NCBI GenBank assembly: GCA_900708905.1 | Contig: CAADRB010000003.1 | Span: forward strand, 545,678-609,677 | Length of the DNA stretch: 64,000 nt | Origin: Hymenolepis diminuta | Taxonomy: Eukaryota > Platyhelminthes > Cestoda > Cyclophyllidea > Hymenolepididae | Reading direction: 5' to 3' | Part shown: positions 12,701 to 26,159 of the stretch, piece after piece | Layout of the letters: each line of letters opens with the position of its first letter | Position numbering within the stretch: the stretch's first letter is position 1 | Made by a program: the position numbers and the translations under genes | The notes under the pieces: model-generated | The model's database searches: none | What the model was told of the DNA's origin: nothing | What the model saw: the letters and a program-made list of their open reading frames with translations, nothing else

Positions 12701-14438
12701 GGAGTCAAAAGGGTGAGCTTAACTGAACGCGACTTTGGCATTAATCAAGGAAATTTAGACAAAATAACCACCATGTTATTGAACGATATCTCGATATATT
12801 TTCACTTTGCCAAAATTTATAAATTTTTGTAGTGCTGTGAATATTCATTTTATCCTATTTGTAGTCTGTATCTTTTTAATATTAATAAGGACTTTCCAAA
12901 ATGCGATCTTCTGATTATAATGGGAACCTCTCTGAGTGTTCATCCTTTTTGTGGTATTGTTGACCTCGTCAAAGACGGTGTCCCAAGACTTCTTATTAAC
13001 AGAGAATACAATCCAAGGACCATTGCCGTAAGTTTAGCATTCTATTATCCACTTTATATTCATCAGTACGAATTCCTTTGGAAATCTCTAATAAATATAT
13101 ATTTATGCTTTTCTAATAGTTTAACTTAAGTAAGCGCTCAAGCATTTCCAATTATTATTCAGGTTGGACTCGTATAATCGCCGAAAATATCCTATATCGG
13201 TATTTAATGTCCACTATATTTTTTTTCTAAGAATTAAAGTGTGGAATGCTAATTTGGTAGGTTCTTTTTGACTATAGTAATTTNNNNNNNNNNNNNNNNN
13301 NNNNNNNNNNNNNNNNNNNNNNNNNNNNNNNNNNNNNNNNNNNNNNNNNNNNNNNNNNNNNNNNNNNNNNNNNNNNNNNNNNNNNNNNNNNNNNNNNNNN
13401 NNNNNNNNNNNNNNNNNNNNNNNNNNNNNNNNNNNNNNNNNNNNNNNNNNNNNNNNNNNNNNNNNNNNNNNNNNNNAGGTCTTGAATAGGATTTAAAGTG
13501 TTTTAAGTTATATTTTAAGATATAATTCGCAAAATGGTATAACCTAGTTTTCGGATTATAAAATTATTATAAGGATTTTCAGATTAATTCATGAATTCCT
13601 CAGTTGAAAATAGCTCCAGTTATATTTCTGGGTATTAATGAAACATTATGGTTCCCTTTATAATATTGAAACTGTAATAATGTTACGTGGATCGTGGCCA
13701 CATCGATCAAATAGATGGAATAAGTTACTCTTGTCACTAGATCAGTAAGGTGGTGTCAGATGTCAATCACGTCTCGGCGTGATGATTGACATCTGTTTAG
13801 GTATCTATGTGAAAATCGCGTATACACAGACAAATCGTCTGTAGTAGTCGAGGTTTTATCGCCAGCCAATCATTTCTAATCGTCAGATGTTGATAGACAT
13901 CTGCTGGCTATTGCATCTCCTGTCCAAATATGAGACATCCATCCTGGGGATCCGAGACGACCCCTTTGGTCGTTCATAATGTTGTCTAGTATCTGTGCAT
14001 TTCCTTCAGAAATATTATAATTTAAGTTGAACTAACTGATAGATTTAATCTCTTTTAGATAGTGCCAATGCACTTTAACGAACCAGACAATAAGACCGAT
14101 GTCCTTGCCAAAGGCGATGCGGATGATATTTGCCTTCAGTTGGCCGAATTAATAGGATGGAAGGTGAGAATTGTTTTAATTTACTGAATTATCTGAATGC
14201 CCATAGATGATTTCCCTAAGGGAGGTATAGTTAATTACGCAATTAGCTAATATACTTCAAAATTTTAAAGAAATATATCGTTCTTCCAATAACTGCATAG
14301 TCATGAAATCAGTTATAAAAGTATGACGATTTTTCTTTATTTTGTTTATAGGATGATCTTTTGCAGCTTCAATCCACAAGAAATGCAGAATTAGAACGTG
14401 AATTTGAAGAAGAGAGGAAGAAATCTTTCGCTAGATAA
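9747..14438 (+). CDS. SIRT2: SIRT2-like NAD-dependent deacylase, tandem copy A
   Basis: Class I sirtuins remove acetyl groups from protein lysines using NAD+; SIRT2 is mainly cytoplasmic and acts on tubulin, histones and metabolic enzymes. Ten exons: 9747-9834, 9870-9941, 10009-10115, 10151-10207, 10246-10314, 12390-12579, 12657-12712, 12890-13027, 14059-14163, 14352-14438, giving 322 residues. Visible motifs are GAGIST near residue 47-53 followed by AGIPDFRS (NAD binding), NAD at 132-134 with catalytic H151 in EAHG, zinc cysteines C159, C162, C183 and C188, VFFGE, and MGTSL. The second zinc pair is spaced C-x4-C, unlike the C-x2-C of human SIRT2. The N-terminus is short and I see no nuclear-export leader. 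Intron 5 is 2.1 kb; intron 8 contains an assembly gap and an LTR fragment. A polyA signal follows at 14609. It heads a tandem array of three. Confidence 0.92.
10315..12389 (+). other. Sirtuin A intron 5 (2.1 kb)
   Basis: GT-AG intron between the YTQ and NAD exons; the same intron is 40-44 nt in copies B and C, so this one has expanded. A plus-strand frame of 106 codons (11641-11961) lies inside it and matches nothing I recognise; it is probably fortuitous or a decayed insertion. No terminal repeats were identified. Confidence 0.6.
13284..13476. other. Assembly gap (193 N)
   Basis: An unbroken run of N. It falls in sirtuin A intron 8, about 200 nt from a repeat-family copy, which is where short-read assemblies usually fail. 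Its true length is unknown. Confidence 1.
13673..14003 (+). mobile_element. TRIM-like LTR plus truncated interior
   Basis: The LTR portion is 13673-13915, beginning TGTAATAATG and ending TATTGCA. It is shorter than the 300-334 nt of the other copies through an internal deletion. It runs on into about 90 nt that match the interior of the complete element just after its 5' LTR (AAATATGAGACATCCAT block at 13927-13943), then the similarity stops. So this is a 5' LTR with a truncated body, not a solo LTR. No target duplication was found. It carries the clearest version of the family's hairpins (13757-13795 and 13884-13903). Confidence 0.75.
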
Positions 14439-15279
14439 TGTGCAACTTCTGGCTAATTTAGTATACAAGAGCACTTGAATTCTTTTCTTGTTCAAAAATT
14501 TCATATCTTAGAGTAATTCATGATCTCATACATTCATTGTAGACCGAGGGATCATAATGTCATCAGCAATGGATTACCTCTGTATTTTGCTCTCTGAGTC
14601 ATTTGACTAATAAACCTTGTCGAGAACTATTCTGGTTTTAAATTTGTTAATTGTATTTCATAATTTGTTCTATGTCTTTGTTGGTCGGGAAATGGCAGCC
14701 ACAATATGAAGTTACATTTTTGGGGGAATAACTGCACTTGTACTATTTTGCAAAGGATTTAATTATGGGGATTCTAATATTGTAGTTACAACATATTTTA
14801 ACAGACGGTCCGGATCTGCGTAAGGTACCTTAATTTATTTTACCTTAAACAGAATGATCTGACGACAAATCCCAATCACAAATAAAAGCATTGGCATTAA
14901 TTAAGTAAATTTACTTCGTATCATTAAGTACAGTTATTTTTCAACCATAAATTTTAAATGAAAATATTATTTAAGGAAAACTGTGCGCACAAATTCAAAT
15001 TGAAGTGGCGATTTTGGAAAGTTGCGCTATAGTAATGTGCTTTGTTGAGATTATTTTATTGTCCTTGGTTATTTTGTAAAATTTCATAAGATATTTGTAT
15101 AGGCTGTAAATGTGCATGGCTAAAAATTCTAATAACGTATAGTTTTAATGTAATCTAATGTACAAAATGTTCCAATTATTTGTTGTGGATTTTAACTCCT
15201 ATGTTTAGACTTTTTCGCCTTTCGATTGTACATTAGTCCTCGCGCCACTCATTTTCTCCATCACTTAATGTTTAAGAAA
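14439..15279 (+). other. Sirtuin A 3'UTR and A/B spacer
   Basis: Only 841 nt separate the stop of copy A from the start of copy B, so the 3' flank of A and the promoter of B share this AT-rich stretch. Apart from the polyA signal near 14609 I see no feature and no repeat. Confidence 0.5.
14609..14614 (+). terminator. PolyA signal AATAAA, sirtuin A
   Basis: Canonical AATAAA 171 nt after the stop codon of copy A, followed by GT-rich sequence. Confidence 0.6.
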
Positions 15280-19229
<3,950 letters not shown>

Positions 19230-19673
19230 TGAAGAAGAATGAGAAGTAACTATTTTTGTGTGCCACCTTTGTGTCTTTTGTACTCTCACGATTGCTCATT
19301 GATGTAAATATCTCTGACAATTCATTTCAATTTTATGCATATAAAAATGCATATGTAAATATACATATTTAAAGGTAGATATGGATTCGGAAAAAAGTTG
19401 GTCAAGATTATAATCAGTAGCTACTAACTAAATCGTTTACTGATTGCTCTGATTCAGAAGGAAGACAAAGTTCAAACGGTAGTCTTTTTCACTTGATTAT
19501 AATATAACTGTTTATTTGTAAATTTGGATTTCTTGGATACCTTATTTTCTGGCAATGCAGTAATGAAGGACATATTCACTGGTGTGGGCGTGGAAGAATA
19601 GTAATCAAATGACGGAGATGTATCTTTACGAAGACGGAAGATATATTTGAACAATTTTATTAAAATTCCAGTA

Positions 19674-19679
19674 AATAAA
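19674..19679 (+). terminator. Candidate polyA signal, sirtuin B
   Basis: AATAAA 445 nt downstream of the copy B stop; the nearest canonical hexamer I noticed. Whether it is used is unknown. Confidence 0.3.
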
Positions 19680-20274
19680 GTTGAAGAATTATAGGCTATC
19701 TTATTCCACTGAATTTTGCGCTAAAAGTATAATGTACTAGTGTACTAATTGGTTAGCCTTGTTGCAACAATCGGTCCAGGATTATCAGATGCGGAGCTAC
19801 CAAGAATTAGAGGGTTGATACTTTAATGGGAAGTAGTCAAGGGTTAACCACGATAGAAGTGGGCAATGGAGGTGCCGCAGAAGGAGATACGTGGAGAGGA
19901 GCTAGGGATAAGAGCTGAATTAGGAACAGCTAAAAGATAGTGTGGACGTAAAGGGTAAACGCACAGCGATTAGGAAGTTAAAAAGGGGAGGTGTTCAATC
20001 AGACGATACATTGCGACGAGCTCTGTTGCTTTTTAAATTAAACCAAAAATCGGATTGATTATGACGCCAAATACTGTATTTCGAATTTCTCGTTAAGGTT
20101 TCATTATAAATAATAACACAGTACCCAAAGAATGGAATATAATTCCGGAGAAATGAGTGACATGAAGAGGATACAGACATGAAATAACGGTACTGACAGA
20201 GAGTATATTTTGAAGCGGAGTACACACAGCAGGCAGGCATTCATACACGTCATGCAGTTCCTTATTTAGAGAAT

Positions 20275-20400
20275 GGAAGTAAATGGGTCATCGTATTAAT
20301 TTGATGGGACATGAAATGAAATCGATATATCCACACATAGATAAGCTTGGGATACATGACAGCATGTGATTAACTCAACAATGAATTACTGAGTTTAAAT
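20275..20400 (+). repeat. Dispersed repeat family 3, copy 2
   Basis: Second copy of the repeat at 17165-17290, same orientation, 3.1 kb further on. Shares the AATGGGTCATCGTATT and ATAGATAAGCTTGGGATA blocks. Confidence 0.5.
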
Positions 20401-21465
20401 CACGACCAAATAATGGTTTCAATTATCGAAGAACCCTTTTTTAGGCATCAACTCGGACACCCTAATAACAGCTAATCAAATGATAATAAATCAGCCTTTA
20501 TGACTCTCTCTTACAGATGCAGTCAGACTGTACCTGGTTGAGTTATAATATTGTGGTAAATGGTGGTTTTAAACTATCGGCAAATACGTAATAGTGTTCG
20601 TGTACACTGTTTTACCACATATGTAACTTAAATGACATTTGAAATATAACTTGGAGCTCTAAATTACTTGAAATTTTTCGAATAATCAAACTAAAAAATT
20701 AACATAATATGCTTCTTCTAATTAAATTAATATATTTGTTTATAAAAAATGGTGAGAACGTAAAATAAATTAACTAATATTGATTAGTACGAATAGGAGG
20801 ATATCTGAAACTTCTAAGCCTAAATGAAGTTTTACGGTGAAATGCCTATATTTCCAAATTTCAAGAATTATGTATGTCGACCGAATTTGAACCGACTACC
20901 AATAAGGATCTGTTTAATCAACTGAAGTCAGTACTGGTTAGGACATGTGCGTGCATCTTACTGATGATTTTGCTTCACTTAAAACTAAAAATGCAACGTA
21001 AAGGAAAAGAAATGCCGCAGGTAAGACGAGGGAACGATGACTTAAACAGACTTTGTTTACAAAATAATGGTCTGTATTTTACATATCACTTTTAAGAGAA
21101 TAAGAATTGAAATAAATCGAATTCCAACAAAGCTCTGGAAGAGGAATTTCAGACATCTATTTTTATAGACATCCGGTCTCTATTACGATTGAACGTTTCC
21201 AGAAAGGAATGAGCTTGTAGGGAAAGTATGAAATAGGTACATAGACATGTAGATAGAGGGGCAACAGAGATTTCGGATACTCAACTTCAGAATACGAAGA
21301 AGATACCAGTTATCTTAGCTAGAATTTCGGCACCAATATGAAATAGTAATCGATTTCAGAGACTCATCTTCTCCGGAACAATAGAGAAAATGAGCTGAAG
21401 GTACGAGTCAAAGATTCCGGTTCGAAAAATGGAGGGAAGTGAAAATATGAGGATTTTATTCTATT

Positions 21466-21764
21466 TTTTATAACGTTAAGAAAGATCTAACGGGGCCACA
21501 GCTGTCGAATAGATGGAATAAGTCAAGTCACTCTTGTCACTAAATCAGTCCAGAGGCGGCAGGCAAGCCACCCCGTTCATTATTAGGTTTGTGTACAAAA
21601 CATTTCTCCGTTAGATGTCAGTCATGTCTCGTTGTCGGTGTCTCGGCCTGATGATCTGTTTAGGTATCTATGTGCAAATCGCGTATACACAGCCAAATCG
21701 TCTGTAGTAGTCGAGATCTTATCGCCAGCCAATCATTTTTAATTGAGATCTGCCGGCTACAACG
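21466..21764 (+). repeat. 5' LTR of TRIM-like element
   Basis: 299 nt, decayed start TTTTATAACG where the family has TGTAATAACG, ending GGCTACAACG. Contains the shared GAATAGATGGAATAAGTCAA block, and has lost part of the right arm of the first hairpin (around 21650). Confidence 0.75.
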
Positions 21765-22865
21765 TCTCACATCGAAATATGAGACATCCATATTGGGAAT
21801 TCGAGACGGTCGGTCATGATGCTGTCTAGTGTCCGGTATTTGTTTTGCACAAGTTAAGGTCTCTTAAATTGAAAAACATATGGGAGTTATTTGGGGAAAA
21901 TATTATTTTCTCATATTTAGCACGTCCGTTTGTAGATTTGATCATCAGTCCGTTCTTGTCGCCAGACTGACAAGGAGACGAGAGAAATGTAACCGAGTTT
22001 TGGTAGTACATGGGGGGTAATACCTTGATCGTTTTTTTTCGCGCCGTTGCTCTACATCGGGGAGCAGCGGCTGTTCGAGAGTTAGAGAGCTATAAGATAT
22101 CGAACGCAAATAATTAATGGCATCAAGACTATTTAAAAAATGATGTTTTTTCACAATTTAACAAACCAAGCCCTCCTGGTCTGAGTTAACGCTCTCTTAT
22201 TGTTCGGGTTCTGCCTTGTTGAACTGCTCGTAGAAGACCCTCAGCAGAAGCCTTCTTTGTGGCCATTTTCGTTGACAGCGACTTCTTCGATAAGTCAGTC
22301 CCTATGATAACGGCATTCTCCACAAAATCAACATCTTGGGAGTGACTGCTTCTGATATTCGTTGGATATTTGTCGAATAGGGAGTGTTTTCCCTCGATTA
22401 ATAGATGGTCAATATTTTCGAGTTCTCTCAGTTTGAAAGACAAGACTTCTTGATATCGGGTTTTTTTATTTTTCGGAGTTACATCTCGTAGAACTTTGGA
22501 CGGACTGTCTGCTGCAGATCATGAGTGACTAGACAAATGTCGGGGAACTTTAACTTCCAAGTCAAAGTTCCGATTATGCTACTTGACCCTTTCGCTTGTG
22601 AAGAAAATGTAGTTCATGACTTCGTTGTCATTTCGAGAAGACGTACCAGGACTCATGATACCGCAAGATGTGGTGTGATCACTGTACGAAGAGTCACATC
22701 ATCGAAGAACCCCGTCGTCTGCGCCGAAATCATCTGTCTGCCATCACATTTCCACTGTATGAAATGAGGTCAGATTCTTGTGCTGTGTCGAGAAAATGAG
22801 CAGTCATCTGTGTCTTCAGCCGATACATGGATGACGCCGGTGAATTCGTCTTCAACGCGTCGCCA

Positions 22866-23199
22866 TGTAATAACGTTGAAAGATCTATCGAGGCCACATC
22901 GATCGAATAGATGGAATAAGTCAAGTCATTCATGTCGTCAGATCAGTTCGAAGGTAGCAGACAAACCACTCCAATTTATTAATAAGTAAATTATGTTTAT
23001 ATACAAAATACTTCTTCGTTAGACGTCAGTCATGTCTCGTTGTCGGTGTCTCGGCGTGATGATAGACGCCTGCTCGGGTATCTATGTACAAACACGCAAA
23101 CACACAGCCAAATCGTCTGTGGACACTATAGTGGAGATCTTATCGCCAGTTAATCATTTCTAATCGCCAGGTGTTGATAGACATCTGCTGTCTATAGGA
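22866..23199 (+). repeat. 3' LTR of TRIM-like element
   Basis: 334 nt, starting TGTAATAACGTTG. Shares with the 5' LTR the GAATAGATGGAATAAGTCAA block, the GTCTCGTTGTCGGTGTCTCG block and the TGATAGACATCTGC block. Immediately followed by the CTATT duplication. Confidence 0.8.
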
Positions 23200-23204
23200 C
23201 TATT

Positions 23205-24413
23205 GTTGTGAGAAAAAGGTGGGAAGGAACATACTTTCGCGATTAAAGACGCATGTAAGATTACCTTAATTTATCCAAGTTAATGCGAAGCATATAGAAT
23301 TCGGAGAAATTTGATTTAATGTTTTTTTGACATAAGCAATATTATGGTATTTGTAATATGTTCTTTGTGTTATTCGAGATGCGGGAAATAGTATTCTTTA
23401 GTTTGTACGTTGGCAGTTACGCACATCAAAATTGCCATCGCTGTTGTAATTGTGATATGTTGAGCAGTCAATAGTGTCGTTACTTAGCTGGTGCCTTGTG
23501 TGATGCTGCATTACGACATTGTAAAAATAGTAAATCTGCATTGCCCTTTTTAGACCAAATTTCAAAATCGAATGCGTGTAAGAGGAGAGACACGGAGTAA
23601 TTATGCGTAATTTATGTAAATAGACAAGCATACGACTCTATTTTCCCTTACATCCTTTTCCTTTATATTTGAAAATATATCTCATTGAATATTCCTTATA
23701 TTTTGAAATAGTTATTCCCCTTTGCTTACTGCTATAGTCTTAGAAGCCTTTTAAAATAACCCGGACTGAATAATAATAAGGAATTAAGCTAACTTTCGTT
23801 ATTCCTCTAATTTATGTCAAGCAACTAATCTCAATTTGAGTATGTTTTAATGATTGTATAAAATTTGTAAATAATTGATGATAAATGCATAAACATTTCA
23901 AATTGTTACTGTTACATATAAGAAAATAATATTTTCCCAAAATAAATCTCATATGTAAAATTCTACATTTTTCACCTTTTAATTTCTGCTTCTTTTAATT
24001 CTCATTTATTCGAACGAATCTATTTACATTATGGTTGTAAATGGCGGATAATATAAATTGACCTATCGATACGAGGAGGTGCGTCTTGTGCTGATATAGT
24101 GGTTTTGGTCATTTTGTATCAGGGTGTTGTAGAGTCGTGTTCGTAACTAGTATAATGCCTTAAGGAATCTAAGATTCGGTTACGGTATCCTCCAGAGAAG
24201 AGCAGATAATAACAGTTACTTTACTTCCTATTGGAGAAAAGCATTCCATTTTATCCAACACATACATTTCAACACCTTGATGGTTTTAACATTATGTGAG
24301 TAGACTCCGCTTCAATGATTCGACAAAAGGGTAGAGAGCCAAAGAACACAGAACTGTTATATTCGTCACACTCGTTAATGGCACACTGAAAATCAGAGCA
24401 GCGAATTCGGAAA
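23205..24413. other. AT-rich spacer with local duplication
   Basis: Between the complete element and the solo LTR. Its second half (about 23893-24225) is one copy of a local direct duplication whose other copy lies at about 24757-25040. No gene recognised. Confidence 0.5.
23893..24225 (+). repeat. Local direct duplication, copy 1
   Basis: Aligns with about 24757-25040: ACATATAAGAAAATAATAT, then an AACGAATYTATTTA block, GGTTGTAAATGGCG and ATATAAATT segments in the same order. The copies are about 860 bp apart and flank the solo LTR. They are diverged, so the duplication is not recent. Confidence 0.65.
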
Positions 24414-24729
24414 CCTGTTGTGATAACGTTAGGTCTACGAGCCATATCGATCGAATAGATTAAATAAGTCAGGCTACTCATGTCGCCAGATTAGTTTGGA
24501 GGCCACAGGCTAGTCAGTCCAATTTATTGATAAGTGAATTAGTATTTTAATACAAAATATTTCTTCACCAGACATCAATCATGTCTGAACGTGATGATCG
24601 GCACCTCTTTAGGTATCTATGTACAAATATATGAACACACGTTTTTGAATGCTGTTGTGGAGATCACATTGCCAGTTAAGCATTTTAATCACCAGGAGTA
24701 GATGGACAACTGCCGGATACATCACCTGC
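24414..24729 (+). mobile_element. Solo LTR of TRIM-like family
   Basis: LTR 24419-24724, starting TGTGATAACG and ending ATACATCA, flanked by CCTGT (24414-24418) and CCTGC (24725-24729): a 5-bp target duplication with one transition at the last base. Only one LTR is present and no interior follows, as expected after recombination between the LTRs of a full element. Confidence 0.75.
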
Positions 24730-26159
24730 AGTGTTTAGAGTACCAAAATAATGTGATACAATTGCTACATATAAGAAAATAATATATTCTCCAAAATAGT
24801 TCTTATACGTAAAGATTTTTGTTTTTGGCTTCTTAATTCCCTTTTGTTGAAACGAATTTATTTATATTACGGTTGTAAATGGCGCATGATATAAATTTAC
24901 ATATTAAGAGAAGTTCGTCCTATTTTGACTTGGCGGTTTGGATCCTTCCGTATTGTGGAATTGTCGGATTAACTTTATAACAAAAAAAATCCAAAAGCTT
25001 CCAGAAAAGGGTGAATCATAACGACAGTACTTAAGAAAAATATTTTAATTCTATTTCTTAGCTAAAGTTGAAAAATTAGCGTTACAAAGAAACCCTGAGA
25101 AAACTACAAGTTGCTTGTTAAATACTATAATCTGCCAGTAAATATTAGATAAGTGCTGTAATTTTCAAAATATAACCGGTAGAATCATTGCAAAAAGAGA
25201 TTTTGACCTATTACTTAATTGATTTCGTTCTACTGGTATTAATACGATAACATAGGAAGCGAATAATGAATGTCATTTGGATTTACATAAATAAACTAAA
25301 ACTCAATTACTCGATCTCAAATTACAAATAGTCCATATTAAATGCCCTTAAATCAACAATCTATGATAATATTCCTAAATCAGTGGTATTGTACATAAGT
25401 TTTAGTGTAAGACCAGATAGCAAGTCATACACAAATATTATGAGTGTTCAGAAGTGAAAGTCTTAATATAATTTAAAATTATTCTTATTGATCGTTTATG
25501 GAAAACGTATCCTTAAAAGTGATTTGTTTTCTCCGATCTGTCGTCGTAATAAACAGAATAAAAGCAAAATATTTTGTTAAAAAGTTCCGTTAAAGAGCTC
25601 TAATTTATATGGGTTGAAGTACCAATGATTTAAGCAGCAACACGCACAAGAAAATAAAAATGACTGGATAGTTGACAAAACCGGAAAATACTGTTAACAA
25701 GATATTAGAAATATGCAAAAGTTATGATATTGCGTATGAAACCGTTTAAAAATAAATAAATTCCTTGGCAGCAAAAGATAAAGAAGTCTTAAATTACATT
25801 TATTCATATCAGGCACTTGTGGTCGTAGTTTTGTTTGTCTTTATTATAACTTAAGGTTATCTTAAGGTTAGCTTAATTTAGGTGCTTATATTCGACCTTG
25901 AACTCTCGTGTTGTGTGGTTCTTGTCCTATAAGTATGTACGGGATTTGACGTGCTAAAAATAGTAACAATATATTCCTAAATAATATTTAGGATGCAGTC
26001 TAACTTCTCTAATCCGAAAGTTTTTGTGACTATTAATACCTCAGTGATATTTCAAATTATCTATCCAAATGTGCTAAAAATGTCCTTATCTCTCACATGG
26101 ATAACTGCGTTTGTATCTTTAACCTTCTTTCTTAAATTCAAGAAATAACACTGGTCTCA
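24730..26159 (+). other. Upstream region of sirtuin C
   Basis: Contains the second copy of the local duplication (to about 25040) and then AT-rich unique-looking DNA up to the copy C start codon, so it should include the C promoter. A short imperfect tandem (CTTAAGGTTA) occurs near 25851-25872. A TTCAAG acceptor-like site lies 19 nt before the ATG. Confidence 0.5.
24757..25040 (+). repeat. Local direct duplication, copy 2
   Basis: Second copy of 23893-24225; the best-conserved blocks are ACATATAAGAAAATAATAT and GGTTGTAAATGGCGCATGAT. Confidence 0.65.

Larger units (their letters stand above)
13028..14058 (+). other. Sirtuin A intron 8, with gap and LTR fragment
   Basis: Intron holding the run of N at 13284-13476 and the TRIM-like LTR copy at 13673-13915 plus about 90 nt of element interior. 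The splice sites (GTAAGT at 13028, TTTTAG ending at 14058) and phase 0 agree with the equivalent introns of copies B and C. Confidence 0.7.
19230..21460 (+). other. Spacer after sirtuin B
   Basis: Intergenic DNA between copy B and the complete LTR element. It contains a candidate polyA signal at 19674 and repeat family 3 copy 2. The short frames here (for example 20874-21095) have no recognisable content. Confidence 0.5.
21461..23204 (+). mobile_element. Complete non-coding LTR element (TRIM-like) with target duplication
   Basis: Two direct LTRs, 21466-21764 and 22866-23199, enclose 1.1 kb and are flanked by an exact 5-bp target-site duplication CTATT at 21461-21465 and 23200-23204. The 3' LTR is the intact reference: it starts TGTAATAACG and ends near TCTATAGGA, where the usual family end is TATAGCA. 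The whole element is 1734 bp. The interior holds no gag, protease, reverse transcriptase or integrase; its longest frames (22186-22443 minus, 22525-22767 plus) match nothing I know. I see no obvious TGG primer-binding site right after the 5' LTR and no clean polypurine tract before the 3' LTR. The two LTRs are well diverged, so the insertion is old. The organisation fits terminal-repeat retrotransposons in miniature; TRIMs are known in taeniid tapeworms, but I cannot say this is that family. Confidence 0.8.

Noticed and set aside
21765..21840. Possible tRNA primer-binding site after the 5' LTR
   Set aside because: No TGG directly follows the LTR end; a TGGGGATCCGAGACG stretch in the 13.7-kb copy is about 30 nt too far and does not clearly match a tRNA 3' end.
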